From NCBI RefSeq assembly GCF_009707705.1, contig NZ_WLYX01000001.1, forward strand, positions 1,736,001 through 1,800,000: a stretch of 64,000 bases of DNA, read 5' to 3'. The stretch is from Paludibacterium denitrificans (lineage in GTDB: Bacteria > Pseudomonadota > Gammaproteobacteria > Burkholderiales > Chromobacteriaceae). Of the stretch, positions 9,511-19,084 are shown in pieces; within the stretch, counting starts at the first letter, position 1; each line of letters starts with the position of its first letter. Below the pieces are notes generated by a model. The model did no database searches, was not told where the DNA came from, and was given only the letters and a program-made list of their open reading frames with translations. The position numbers were made by a program, and so were the translations under genes.

Positions 9511-12275
9511 ATGAAAACATTGTTATTGATTGACGGCTCTTCTTATTTGTACCGCGCGTTTCACGCCATGCCCGATTTGCGCTCTCCCGATGGTCAGCCA
9601 ACCGGTGCGATCTATGGCATGGTCAACATGCTGCGTCGGCTGGAGAAGGAAGTGCAGTTCGATTATAGCGCCTGCATATTCGACGCTAAAGGCAAGACCT
9701 TCCGTGACGAGCTGTATCCGGACTACAAGGCTCAGCGTCCGCCGATGCCGGAGGAGCTGGCCGCACAGATTACGGCGGTGCACGAGGTGGTGCAAGCGTC
9801 CGGTTGGCCGATGCTGGTGGTGGACGGTGTGGAGGCCGACGATGTGATCGGCACGCTGGCGCGTCAGGCCGAGGCGGCGGGGATGAACGTCATCATTTCC
9901 ACCGGCGACAAGGACATTGCCCAGCTGGTGTCGCCAGCGGTGACGCTGGTCAACACCATGACCAATGAAACCCCGGACGAAGCCGGTGTGCTGGAGAAAT
10001 TCGGCGTGCCGCCAGCGCTGATCATCGACTACCTGACGCTGATTGGCGACAAGGTGGACAACGTGCCCGGCGTGGAGAAATGCGGGCCGAAAACCGCGCT
10101 GAAATGGTTGCAGCAGTATGGCGATCTGGCCGGGGTGATGGCAGCGGCTGGCGAGATTGGCGGCAAGGTGGGCGAAAACCTGCGCAGCGCCTTGGACTGG
10201 CTGCCCAAGGGGCGGGAGCTGATTACCATCAAGTGCGATGTCGACCTGCATGCGGATCTGCCGCGCGGGCTGGATGGCCTGTTGCACGGCAGCAAGGACA
10301 AACCGCGCCTGGCCGGATTGTTTCATGCCTTCGGCTTTCGCACCTTCTACCGCGAAGTGACCGAAGGGTTGGCCGAAACCCCTGTCGTTGCCACGCCGGT
10401 AGCGGAGGTGGCCGTGGGCGATACGGCCGATATGTTTGGCAGTGCGCCAGAGGCCAGCGCGCCGCTGGAGCGCCACTATCAGACCATTCTGACCGATGAG
10501 CAACTGACGCACTGGCTGGAAAAATTGTCCGGCGCCAAGGTAGTGTCGGTGGATACCGAAACCACCAGTCTCGACCCGATGCTGGCGCAGATTGTTGGCC
10601 TGAGTTTTGCGGTGCAGGCTGGCGAAGCGGCGTACCTGCCCTTGGCACACCTGTACGCCGGCGTGCCCACGCAGCTGCCGCGTGAGGCGGTGCTGGCACG
10701 CTTGAAACCGTGGCTGGAAGACGCCCGCCACGCCAAGCTGGGACAGAACCTCAAGTACGATCGCCACGTGCTGGCCAATCACGGCATCACCCTGCGCGGG
10801 GTGGCAGACGATACCATGCTGGCCTCGTACGTGATTGAAAGCCACGAGCGCCACAATATGGATGATCTGGCGCGCCGCCATCTGGGTGAAACCACCGTTA
10901 CCTATGAGGAAGTTTGCGGCAAGGGCGCCAAGCAGATCGGTTTTGCCGAAGTGGATATCGACATTGCCACGCGCTACGCCGCCGAGGATGCCGACATCAC
11001 CCTGCGGCTGAACGATGCCTTGGCGCCGCAGCTGGTGGGCGCGTTGCAGCAGGTATACCGCGACATTGAGCTGCCGGTGGCCGAAGTGTTGTTCCGCATG
11101 GAGCGCAACGGCGTACTGATCGACCGGCAAAGGTTGGCCGAACAAAGCCACCAGCTGGGGACGGAAATGCTGCAACTGGAACAGCAGGTGCACGCGCTGG
11201 CCGGTCAGCCGTTTAACCTCAACTCACCCAAACAGCTACAGGAAATCCTGTTCGGCAAGCTGGGTATCCCGACCAAGGGCGTGCGCAAGACGGCATCCGG
11301 CGGCTACTCCACCGATGAATCAGTGCTGGAAATGCTGGCGCTGGATCACCCGCTGCCCAAGCTGATTTTGCAATACCGCGGTCTGGCCAAGCTCAAGTCC
11401 ACTTATACCGACAAGCTGCCGACGCTGATCAATCCAGCCACCGGGCGGGTGCATACCAATTACTCGCAGGCGGTTGCCATTACCGGGCGTCTGGCCAGCT
11501 CCGATCCCAATTTGCAGAACATTCCGGTGCGTACCGCCGAAGGCCGCCGCGTGCGCGAGGCGTTTATTGCCGAACCGGGCAACGTCATCGTGTCGGCCGA
11601 CTATTCGCAAATCGAGCTGCGTATCATGGCGCATTTGTCCGGCGATGCCTAAGCATGCTCAAGGCTTTTGCCAGTGGCGAGGACATCCACCGCGCCACGG
11701 CGGCCGAGGTGTTTGGCGTGGGGCTGGCCGATGTCAGCAGCGAACAGCGCCGCGCGTCCAAGGCGATCAACTTTGGCCTGATTTACGGCATGAGCGCCTT
11801 TGGTCTGGCGGCCCAGCTGGGCATCGAACGCACGGCGGCGCAGCAGTATATCGACCGCTATTTCATGCGCTATCCGGGCGTGGCCGAGTACATGCAAACC
11901 ACCCGCGAACGGGCGCGTGAACAGGGCTACGTGGAAACCGTGTTCGGCCGTCGGCTGTATCTGCCGGAGATTCGCGCCAGCAACCCGGCGCGCCGGGCGG
12001 GCGCCGAGCGGGCAGCGATCAACGCGCCGATGCAGGGCACGGCAGCCGATCTGATCAAGCTGGCGATGATCGCCGTGCAAGGCTGGCTGGACGAGAGCCA
12101 GCTGGCCAGCCGCATGATCATGCAGGTGCACGATGAACTGGTGCTGGAGGTTCCGCAGGCGGAACTGGCTTTGGTGAAGAAGAAACTGCCGCAACTGATG
12201 GCCGGGGTGGCCGCGCTGCGCGTGCCATTGTTGGCCGAAGTGGGCGCGGGCGAAAGCTGGGAGGCGGCGCACTAG
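9511..12275 (+). CDS. polA: DNA polymerase I (frame break)
   Basis: DNA polymerase I of about 920 residues with three domains. The 5'-3' exonuclease (1-290) opens with [16 protein letters not shown] and has [14 protein letters not shown] and DKVDNVPGV. The DEDD proofreading exonuclease (about 320-500) keeps its catalytic acids in [13 protein letters not shown] and [10 protein letters not shown]. The family A polymerase (530-920) has motif [19 protein letters not shown], the O-helix [15 protein letters not shown] and motif [12 protein letters not shown]. As read, the frame stops at GCCTAAGC (11647-11654), two bases longer than GCCAGC or GCCGGC, right after motif A; both sides match the family without a gap. 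The last stretch before the terminator carries a TTCGGCCAAC repeat. Confidence 0.93.
10368..10377 (-). repeat. TTCGGCCAAC repeat (putative uptake sequence)
   Basis: An exact copy in polA between the two exonuclease domains; encodes LAE; extended to TTTCGGCCAACCCTT. Confidence 0.75.
11133..11142 (-). repeat. TTCGGCCAAC repeat (putative uptake sequence)
   Basis: A second exact copy in polA, start of the polymerase domain; encodes LAE. Confidence 0.7.
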
Positions 12276-12278
12276 CCT

Positions 12279-12288
12279 TTCGGCCAAC
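12279..12288 (+). repeat. TTCGGCCAAC repeat (putative uptake sequence)
   Basis: An intergenic copy between the polA stop and the bidirectional terminator; extended form TTTCGGCCAACCT. Confidence 0.8.
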
Positions 12289-12296
12289 CTGTCAGA

Positions 12297-12330
12297 TAAA
12301 AAAACCGCCGGGCAGATCCGGCGGTTTTTT
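12297..12330. terminator. Bidirectional rho-independent terminator
   Basis: The stem AAAAACCGCCGG / CCGGCGGTTTTT with a 6-base loop and A/T tracts on both sides can serve both polA (plus) and the efflux gene (minus), which converge here. Confidence 0.88.
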
Positions 12331-12344
12331 ACTGTGCGGCGTGG

Positions 12345-13883
12345 TTAATGCGCGCCGTCGCCACCGGCACCCGCTGGGCGGAACGGCGGGCGGGCAAACC
12401 AGACCAGCGCAATCAGCAGTACAAACAGGATGCCGGAGCCCCAGAAGATTTCGTTGGAGCCGAGCAGATAGCCCTGCCGGGTAATTTCCTGCGCGGTCAG
12501 TGCGCTTTGCTGTGAGGTGCTCAGGCCGAGGGCATCCAGCGTGCGGAACCACAACAAGGTGGCCTGATCGTAGCTGCTGATGTGTTCTGTCAGGCGCACA
12601 TGGTGCACCGCCTCGCGCCGGTCCCACAGTGTGGTGGCCACCGAGGCGCCGATACTGCTTACCAGAATCCGCAAAAAGTTGGACAGGCTGGAGGCACTGG
12701 CGATCTGGTCCGGACGGATGCCCGCCAGGCTGATGGTGGTCAGCGGCATGAAGAAGCAGGCAATGCCGATGCCCTGTACGATCTGCGGCATCACCACGTA
12801 GACAAAGTCCATGTTGGGGGCAAAGGTGCTGCGCCAGAAGAAGCACAGTGCGAACACGGTAAAGCTGATGGTCACCAGCCAGCGCATGTCCAGCCGGTGC
12901 GCATTCTTGCCGATGATCGGCGACAGGATCACCGGCAGAATGCCGATCGGCGCGGCGGCCAGCCCGGCCCAAGTGGCGGTGTAGCCCATCTGCGTTTGCA
13001 GCACCAGCGGCAACAGCACGATGGTGCCGAAATACAGCATGAAGCCGATGCTGATAGCCACCACCCCGACGGTAAAGTTGCGGAAGCGGAACAATGACAG
13101 ATCGACGATCGGGTGTTTCTCGCCCAGCTCCCAGATCACCAGATAGGTCAGCGACAGCGCCGCCACCACCGCCAGAATGATCACCTCGCTGGAGTTGAAC
13201 CAGTCCAGTTCCTTGCCACGATCCAGCACCATTTGCAGCGCACCCACGCCGACGATCAGCAACAACAACCCCAGCTTGTCGATCGGCAATTGCAGGATGT
13301 TGGTTTCACGTGCCTTCAGTTCGCGCCAGGCCACGCCTGCGGCCAGCAAGCCCACCGGCACGTTGATGAAGAAGATCCAGCCCCAGTGCCAGTTATCGCT
13401 GATCACCCCGCCCAGAATCGGGCCGAAGATCGGCGCGACAATCACCGTCATCGACCATAGCGCCAGCGCCATGCCTTTCTTTTCCACCGGATAACAGGCT
13501 AGCAGCAGGCTTTGCGAGAGCGGAATCATCGGCCCGGCGACGGCGCCTTGCAGCACGCGAAAACCGATCAGCATTTCCAGACTGCTGGACATGCCGCACA
13601 GCCAGGAAGTGAGCACAAACAGCAAGGTCGAACTGACAAACAGCTTGACCTCGCCCACGCGCTTGGCCAACCAGCCGGTCAGCGGCACGGCAATGGCGTT
13701 GGCCACCCCGAACGAGGTGATCACCCAGGTGCCCTGACTGGTGGCAGCACCCAGGTTGCCGGAAATGGTGGGCAGCGCCACGTTGGCGATGGTGGTATCC
13801 AGCACCTGCATGAATACCGACATCGACAGCGCCAGCGTCACCCACACCAGACGCGAGCCGGAGAGGGGCGGATGGTTCATCAA
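12345..13883 (-). CDS. DHA2-family drug efflux MFS transporter, EmrB-like
   Basis: A 512-residue inner-membrane proton antiporter of the DHA2 (14-helix) family. The N terminus SVFMQVLDTTIANVALPTI and LPLTGWLAKRVGEVKLF are the usual motifs, and VLQGAVAGPMIPLSQSLLL is motif C-like. With the membrane-fusion protein and outer-membrane channel encoded just upstream it should form a tripartite EmrAB-TolC-type pump for hydrophobic drugs or fatty acids. It is the last gene of a MarR-led operon and is intact as read. Confidence 0.9.
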   Translation of the reverse strand: MMNHPPLSGSRLVWVTLALSMSVFMQVLDTTIANVALPTISGNLGAATSQGTWVITSFGVANAIAVPLTGWLAKRVGEVKLFVSSTLLFVLTSWLCGMSSSLEMLIGFRVLQGAVAGPMIPLSQSLLLACYPVEKKGMALALWSMTVIVAPIFGPILGGVISDNWHWGWIFFINVPVGLLAAGVAWRELKARETNILQLPIDKLGLLLLIVGVGALQMVLDRGKELDWFNSSEVIILAVVAALSLTYLVIWELGEKHPIVDLSLFRFRNFTVGVVAISIGFMLYFGTIVLLPLVLQTQMGYTATWAGLAAAPIGILPVILSPIIGKNAHRLDMRWLVTISFTVFALCFFWRSTFAPNMDFVYVVMPQIVQGIGIACFFMPLTTISLAGIRPDQIASASSLSNFLRILVSSIGASVATTLWDRREAVHHVRLTEHISSYDQATLLWFRTLDALGLSTSQQSALTAQEITRQGYLLGSNEIFWGSGILFVLLIALVWFARPPFRPAGAGGDGAH

Positions 13884-13914
13884 CGCGCTTCCTTAATCGA
13901 GGCTATGACAGCGC

Positions 13915-15062
13915 TTACTTGGCGTTGGCCGCCAGCAACTGGTTGACCAGCGCATCGGCTTCGGTCAGGTCCGGCGTTAGCGCGCGGGTTTCCTGTACCG
14001 GTGCCTGACGCGGACTTTCGGCCAACGTCGGGCCATCCTGCTTGGAAATATCGACCGTGGCTTCCACCGACAGGCCGACGCGCAGCGGATGTTGTTTCAG
14101 CTCCTTGGCATCCAGGCTGATACGCACCGGTACGCGCTGTACCACCTTGATCCAGTTACCGGTGGCATTCTGTGCTTAAGCAACAGCGAGAAGGCGCTAC
14201 CGGTCCCGGCCGACAGGCCCAGCACCTTGCCGTGGTAAATCACCTTGCTGCCGTAGAGGTCGGATTTCAGTTCCACCGGCTGGCCGATGCGGATATTGGA
14301 AAGCTGCACTTCCTTGAAGTTGGCGTCGATCCACAGGTTTTGCAGCGGAATGACCGCCATCAGCGGGCTGCCAACGGCAATGCGCTGCCCTACCTGCACA
14401 TTGCGGCGGGCAACGTAACCGGCCAGCGGCGATTTCACCTCGGTGCGCTTCAGCGCGAGCCAAGCGTCTTTCAGCCGGGTGGCGGCGCGTTGCACATTGG
14501 GGTGGTGTGCCAGCGTATCCTGCCCCACCAGCGCTGCCGTGGCTTTTTGTTGTTCCTTGGCGGCATCCAGTGCTGCCTTGGCAGTGGCCACCGCGTCGCG
14601 GGCGTGGCCCAGTTCTTCGGCCGACATCGCTTCGCTGCCTGCCAGTTGTTCGCGGCGTTTCAGGTCAGCCTGCGCGCGCGTCAATTCGGCATCGCGCTGG
14701 GCAGTGAGCGCCGCCAGTTGCTGGGTGTTGGTCATCAGCTGGCGCGTTTCACGCACGGCCTGAATGAAATCATTGCGCGCGCGGTCAAAGGCCAGCTTGG
14801 CATCGTTGGCGTCGAGCGCCACCAGCGTTTGCCCGGCTTCCACGCGGTCGGTATCGTCGCTGCCAACCTTCACTACCGTACCGGCCACTTCCGGCGTGAT
14901 CTGCACCATGTGGCCGGAAACATACGCGTCGTCCGTGCTTTCCTGATGGCTCAGGACCAGTGCCCAGTAGGCGCCATAACCGATGGCCGCCGCAGCAAAT
15001 ACCGAAGAAGCCAATACCAGATTACGTTTGCGGCGTTTTGCCGTTTCGAGTTCTTTATCCAT
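13915..15062 (-). CDS. HlyD/EmrA-type membrane fusion protein (frame break)
   Basis: The periplasmic adaptor of a tripartite efflux pump, about 381 residues. A single N-terminal membrane anchor (NLVLASSVFAAAAIGYGAYW) is followed by the biotinyl-lipoyl-like segment VSGHMVQITPEVAGTVV, a long coiled-coil hairpin (about residues 100-210, Ala/Gln/Arg rich) and the barrel domain SPLAGYVARRNVQVGQ. As read, GCTTAAGC at 14174-14181 breaks the frame where the family has the invariant LLPAQNATGNW; two extra bases explain it. It sits between the outer-membrane channel and the EmrB-like permease with short gaps. Confidence 0.88.
14017..14026 (+). repeat. TTCGGCCAAC repeat (putative uptake sequence)
   Basis: An exact copy in the EmrA-like gene; encodes LAE. 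Confidence 0.65.
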
Positions 15063-15076
15063 GATGTGTGGTGTTC

Positions 15077-16523
15077 TCAGCGTGCGGGTGGGGCAGGATG
15101 ACGGGCGGCAAAACTACCGCCCAAGGCGGTATGCAGGGCAACCCAGGACAAACGCTGGGCCGCTTCCGCATCCAGCCGGGCCGACTGTTGCATTAATTGG
15201 GTTTCTTGGGCGTCGAGCAGCGACAGCTTGTTCACCAGCCCGGCGCGCAGGCGTGCCATGGCCGCTTCGGTGGCCTTGCTGGCGCTGTGTTCCGCCTGCC
15301 GTACCGATGTCAGCTGTTGCTGGCTACCTTGCCAGTTGGACAAGGCATCGGCGGCCGAGCGCAACGCTTCCAGCACGGTCTGGTTGTAGCTTAGCCACCG
15401 CTTCATCGTAGCCAGCCTTCTCGCGCGCCAGATTGGCGCGCAGGGCGCCGGAGTGGAAGATCGGCAGCGACACCGCCGGTGTCACGCCCACGATCTTGGC
15501 GCCACGATCAAACAGATTGCTGGTTTCCAGTGCTGAGAGGCCAATGAACGAACTCAGGCTTACGTTGGGATAGAACGCCGCCTTGGCCGCCTTGACCGAT
15601 TCGCTTAACGATTCCACGCGTGCCCGTTGCGCGGCAATGTCCGGACGGCGGCCCAAGAGGTCGGCGGTCAGCTCGTTTTGCGGCAGCGCCGGTGCCTACG
15701 TCAGTGGCGCCGCATTCAGCTGCTTCAGTGCATCCGGGGCCTGCGCGGTGAGTGCCGCCAGCGCATGGCGGGCATTTTCGCTGTCGTCATGCAACAGGCT
15801 GGCTTGCTGTTGCAAGCGATTGATCAGGATCTCGTTCTGGCGCAGGGTGTCGCCCGACAGCAGTCCGGCGTTTACCCGCGCCTTGAGCAGCGCCTGCCGG
15901 GTTTCGGCCAACCTTAACCGCTGGTTGAGCAAGCGTGCCTGTGCCCTGGCTGTGTTGCAGCCCGGTGTATTGGGCAATGACCGCTTGCGTCAGCACCAGC
16001 CGGGTTTGTTCGCCTTCGTATGCCACGGCGCGCTGGTTGCCCAGCGCGGCCGCCACTTCCGCACGGTTTTTGCCCCAGAAGTCGATTTCCCAATTGGCAT
16101 TGAGCGACAAGGTGTACAGGTTCTGGTAGGAGCCAGCCAGCGGGGGCGGCAGTATTCCGTACAGCGAGTAACGTTCACGACTGCGGCTGGCATTGGCGTC
16201 CACTTGCGGGCCGAGCGTGCTTTCGTTCAGGCCGACGATGCTGCGCGCCTGACGCAAGCGGCTGTCGGCCATTTTCATACTGGGAGAGTTGGCCAGCGCC
16301 TGCTCTACCAGCTGATTCAGCGTCGGATCCTGCAACGGTTGCCACCAGTTGTCCTGAATGGCCTAAGCATGCTGGCCTGACTCAGTTGCAGTTGTTTGGC
16401 ATCCAGCGGTTTGGCGGGTGGGGTGTCCTGCCCGAAACTGGCACAACCGCCCAGCATGGCGGTCAGCACCAGTACGCTGGTGGAGCGTGGCCAATGGGAT
16501 TTGTTCACCGTATTGATCTCCAT
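15077..16523 (-). CDS. NodT-family outer-membrane efflux lipoprotein (four breaks)
   Basis: An OprM/NodT-type outer-membrane channel, about 480 residues. A lipoprotein signal (VLVLTAMLGGCASFG, lipid on the Cys) precedes two OEP repeats; typical segments are WWQPLQDPTLNQLVEQALA, LNANWEIDFWGKNRAEV, GRRPDIAAQRARVES and ARLRAGLVNKLSLLDAQ. As read there are four disturbances: GCCTAAGC (16361-16368), CCCTGG (15944-15949), an in-frame TAG near 15698, and GCTTAGC (15389-15395). Correcting them gives one standard chain, and the net length excess of four bases then divides evenly. The start ATG at 16521-16523 is chosen because it places the lipobox normally. Confidence 0.82.
15903..15912 (+). repeat. 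TTCGGCCAAC repeat (putative uptake sequence)
   Basis: An exact copy in the NodT-like gene, full form TTTCGGCCAACCTT; encodes LAE. Confidence 0.75.
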
Positions 16524-16555
16524 GGACCCATCTGGTTTATTTGATGGTGTGATAG

Positions 16556-16590
16556 TCACTAACGTTATTATTTGGGTAATAAAAAACCGG
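16556..16590 (-). promoter_or_regulatory. Candidate MarR-family operator between marR and the channel gene
   Basis: The AT-rich gap after the marR stop contains TAACGTTATTA followed by GGGTAATAA. The TAACGTTA palindrome resembles TTACGTTA in the marR promoter region. It may be a second binding site for the regulator; this is inference from the shared motif. Confidence 0.35.
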
Positions 16591-16605
16591 GGCGGGTGCA
16601 GCAGC

Positions 16606-17100
16606 TCATCCGCCCAATCGGGCCAGCAGCTTGCGCATCAGCCCTTCCAGCTGTTGTTGTTCTTCCAGACTGAAATCTGCCCACAGCTTGCGGTGGTTGT
16701 CGCGCGCCAGCGGGAGTTGGCTTTCGACAAACTGCACGCCTTCCGGGGTCAGTTCCAGCAAAATCTTGCGCCGGTCTTCGGCACTGGGAATACGCGCGGC
16801 CCAGCCGTTTTTGACCAGTTCATCGGCAATACGGGTGGCATTGGTGCGCGAGGAATCCAGCGTGTCGCTGATGTCCGAGGGGTAAAGCGATTGCTTGGGG
16901 CAGGCATACATGGCCAACAGTGCCATCCACACCGTTTCGTTCAGTCCGTGTGCCTTCAGGCTTTCGTTCAGGTAGCCGGTCAGTCGCGGCATGATGTGGT
17001 AGTACAACCGGGTCAGGATGACTTCCTGACGCGGCACGCCGGGAAAGCGGCTTTCTACCCGTTCAATGGCCTGTTCCAGCTGATGGAAAGATTTGTTCAT
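16606..17100 (-). CDS. MarR-family transcriptional regulator, EmrR/FarR-like
   Basis: A 164-residue winged-helix repressor of the MarR family. The central helix-turn-helix region reads YPSDISDTLDSSRTNATRIADEL and the wing ends PSAEDRRKILLELTPEG, both hallmarks of the EmrR/MprA/FarR branch. It is the first gene of the operon marR, outer-membrane channel, adaptor, permease, so it most likely represses its own operon and is released by the pump substrates. It is intact as read. The upstream gap holds a strong inverted repeat. Confidence 0.88.
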   Translation of the reverse strand: MNKSFHQLEQAIERVESRFPGVPRQEVILTRLYYHIMPRLTGYLNESLKAHGLNETVWMALLAMYACPKQSLYPSDISDTLDSSRTNATRIADELVKNGWAARIPSAEDRRKILLELTPEGVQFVESQLPLARDNHRKLWADFSLEEQQQLEGLMRKLLARLGG

Positions 17101-17110
17101 ACGGGTATTT

Positions 17111-17143
17111 TAATAACTTACGTTACTATTTTGCAAGTTATTA
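17111..17143 (-). promoter_or_regulatory. Candidate operator/promoter of the efflux operon
   Basis: The perfect inverted repeat TAATAACTT-N15-AAGTTATTA lies directly before the marR start in a very AT-rich stretch, with TTACGTTA between the arms. Position and symmetry suggest autoregulation by the MarR protein. Confidence 0.55.
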
Positions 17144-17175
17144 TTTTGACAGGAAGCAATTGTGCACGCAGAATG

Positions 17176-17210
17176 GCGGCCCCACTACGCTCTTGGTCAG
17201 GTGGGGCCGC
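17176..17210 (-). terminator. Inverted repeat, probable terminator of arsC-like gene
   Basis: A perfect 10-bp repeat (GCGGCCCCAC / GTGGGGCCGC) with a 15-base loop lies seven bases after the stop of the arsC-like gene. No good T run follows, so this is tentative. Confidence 0.5.
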
Positions 17211-17216
17211 GCTGCC

Positions 17217-17567
17217 TCAGGATTCCAGCAAGGCCAGTACGCGTTCTGGCGGGCGGCCGATTACGGCGTGTTCGCCAGCCACGGCAATCGGCCGCTCCAG
17301 CAGCCGCGGATTATCGGCCAGCGCGCGGATCAGTTGCTCCGGCGTGAGCGTGATGTCATCCAGATCCGGGGCGCTGTATTCCTCTTCCTTGCGCCGCATT
17401 AATTGGCGCGGTTCCAGTTCCAGCAGCTGTAGCAGCCGGGTAAGTTCTTCCACTCCGGGCGGGGTTTTCAGGTAGTCGATCACTTCTACCTCGGCGCTGG
17501 CATTTTCCAGCAGGCTGAGGGCCTCGCGCGATTTGGAACAGCGCGGATTGTGATATAGGCGAATCAT
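17217..17567 (-). CDS. arsC: ArsC/Spx-family glutaredoxin-fold protein
   Basis: A 116-residue thioredoxin-fold protein of the ArsC family. It starts MIRLYHNPRCSKSREALSLL with the redox Cys in NPRCSKS, and has the family TPPGVEELTRLLQLL and the conserved cis-Pro region LLERPIAVAGEHAVIGRPPE. Family members are glutaredoxin-dependent arsenate reductases or YffB/Spx-like proteins; no arsenic genes are nearby, so arsenate as substrate is unproven. The start at 17565-17567 has a GGAG site six bases upstream. Confidence 0.82.
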   Translation of the reverse strand: MIRLYHNPRCSKSREALSLLENASAEVEVIDYLKTPPGVEELTRLLQLLELEPRQLMRRKEEEYSAPDLDDITLTPEQLIRALADNPRLLERPIAVAGEHAVIGRPPERVLALLES

Positions 17568-17741
17568 GATGTGCTCCGTCGGATGGGGGGCGGATTTTGC
17601 TGGGAAAACCATTGTAGCGGCAAGCCCCGGCTTGCTATAACGCCACAGGAGACAGCCCAACTTGCTGGGGGTTGTCATCCGGAAATTGCCGGTCCCCGCT
17701 GTGCGGCGACTGGCGTGTGTTCATCTGTTTAGTAGAGTTTC

Positions 17742-19007
17742 ATGCCGCATTCAAGTCGCCGTCATTTTGGTCTGGCCCTGTTGTTGGCCGCGCTGTCCAC
17801 GCTGGGGCCGTTTTCCATCGACACCTTTTTGCCTGCCATGCAGGCGATCGGCCTCACTTTGGCCGCCACGCCGTTGCAAATGCAGCAGGCGCTGACGGTT
17901 TACCTGTTCTGTTATGCGCTGATGATGCTGTGGCACGGCTCGATTTCCGACGCCATCGGCCGCCGTCCGGTGGTACTGGTGACCACGCTGCTGTTCAGTC
18001 TGGCGTCGCTCGGCTGTGCCTTGTCCAACTCGCTGGCGAGCCTGCTGTTGTTCCGCGCGCTGCAAGGCTTGTGTGGCGGCGCGGGCTTGGTGGTGGGGCG
18101 CGCCATCATCCGCGACAAGCTGGACGGGCACGAGGCGCAGCGCCTGATGTCGCATGTCACCATGCTGTTTTCGCTGTCGCCAGCCATTGCGCCGGTGATT
18201 GGCGGCTGGTTGTTTGGTCGGCTCGGCTGGCATTCCATTTTCTTTTTCATGGCGCTGGTCGGGCTGCTGCTGTTTGTCATGAGCTGGTTTGCGCTGGCGG
18301 AAACCCATCACGCCTCACGGCGCCAGCCGCTCAAGGTGCGTTATCTGTTGGCCAACTATCTGCAGGTTGGCCGAAAGCGCGAATTCCAGCTGTTGACCGC
18401 GGCGGTGTCGTGCAATTTTGCCGGTTTCTTCTTGTATATCCCGGCTGCGCCGGTGTTTCTGATTCAGCATTTGCACCTGCGGCCAGATCAGTTCTTGTGG
18501 ATGTTTGGTCCAGCGGTGTCCGGCATCATGTTTGGCGCGTTTCTGTCGGGCCGCATGGCCGGGCGGCGCAGTTCGCGCGAGATCGTCAATATCGGTTATG
18601 CGCTGATGTTCACGGCGGCCACCGTCAATCTGCTCTACAACCTGACGGCCGGTGCGAGCATGCCGTGGGCGGTATTGCCGCTGGCCTGTTACACCACCGG
18701 CATGTCGCTGGTGGCGCCGTCGATCACGCTGAACCTGATGGACCAGTTTCCCTCGCTGCGCGGCACCGTGTCGTCGTTGCAGGGCTTTTTGCAGACCATG
18801 ATGTCCAGCCTGGTGGCCGGGGTGGTGTCGCCTCTGGTGTGGGGCAGCCCGTTGACGCTGGCGCTGACCATGGCGCTGTTTTTGCTGGCCGGTTTTGTTT
18901 TTCGCACGCGCTATCGGCAGTTGGTGGCGCGGGCGCCTAGCGTCGTAGTTCACGGCAAGTTGAGCCCGCCTTGGCGGGCTTTTATTTTTATTGCAAAAGA
19001 GAATTAA
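17742..19007 (+). CDS. Bcr/CflA-family multidrug MFS transporter
   Basis: A 12-helix drug:H+ antiporter of the Bcr/CflA family. FSIDTFLPAMQAIGLTLAA opens the chain, followed by the loop-2 motif GSISDAIGRRPVVL and the motif C-like VVGRAIIRDKL. As read, the frame stays open through the terminator to 19007, which is unusual. If GCCTAGC at 18935-18941 is an error for GCCAGC, the protein ends ARAPAS with a TAG at 18946-18948, just before the hairpin, which is the likelier end. It is a single-gene unit. Confidence 0.85.
   Translation: MPHSSRRHFGLALLLAALSTLGPFSIDTFLPAMQAIGLTLAATPLQMQQALTVYLFCYALMMLWHGSISDAIGRRPVVLVTTLLFSLASLGCALSNSLASLLLFRALQGLCGGAGLVVGRAIIRDKLDGHEAQRLMSHVTMLFSLSPAIAPVIGGWLFGRLGWHSIFFFMALVGLLLFVMSWFALAETHHASRRQPLKVRYLLANYLQVGRKREFQLLTAAVSCNFAGFFLYIPAAPVFLIQHLHLRPDQFLWMFGPAVSGIMFGAFLSGRMAGRRSSREIVNIGYALMFTAATVNLLYNLTAGASMPWAVLPLACYTTGMSLVAPSITLNLMDQFPSLRGTVSSLQGFLQTMMSSLVAGVVSPLVWGSPLTLALTMALFLLAGFVFRTRYRQLVARAPSVVVHGKLSPPWRAFIFIAKEN
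18366..18375 (-). repeat. TTCGGCCAAC repeat (putative uptake sequence)
   Basis: An exact copy in the Bcr/CflA gene, in a different reading frame (encodes VGRK). Confidence 0.7.
18963..18990 (+). terminator. Rho-independent terminator
   Basis: The hairpin AGCCCGC-CTTG-GCGGGCT is followed by TTTATTTTTA. It lies 15 bases after the inferred stop of the Bcr/CflA gene and inside the reading frame as given. Confidence 0.85.
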
Positions 19008-19040
19008 TCTCAGTAAGATTCTCGTTATTGATTGAGAACC
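18991..19040 (+). promoter_or_regulatory. Promoter with candidate Fur box for the iron-uptake operon
   Basis: A sigma70-like promoter TTGCAA (18991-18996), 17-base spacer, TAAGAT (19014-19019) is overlapped by an AT-rich run of imperfect GAGAAT / ATTCTC units (19001-19040), the building block of Fur boxes. It sits before a P19-type iron gene, so iron repression by Fur is likely. Confidence 0.5.
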
Positions 19041-19084
19041 CCGCTATTTCCTTGTTTGCTTGCCTTCTCCGGAAAGGAAAACCG

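Noticed and set aside
9523..11193. A 556-codon open frame antisense to polA
   Set aside because: It mirrors codon bias of polA, has Gln/His-rich composition typical of antisense shadows in GC-rich DNA, and lacks a ribosome site.
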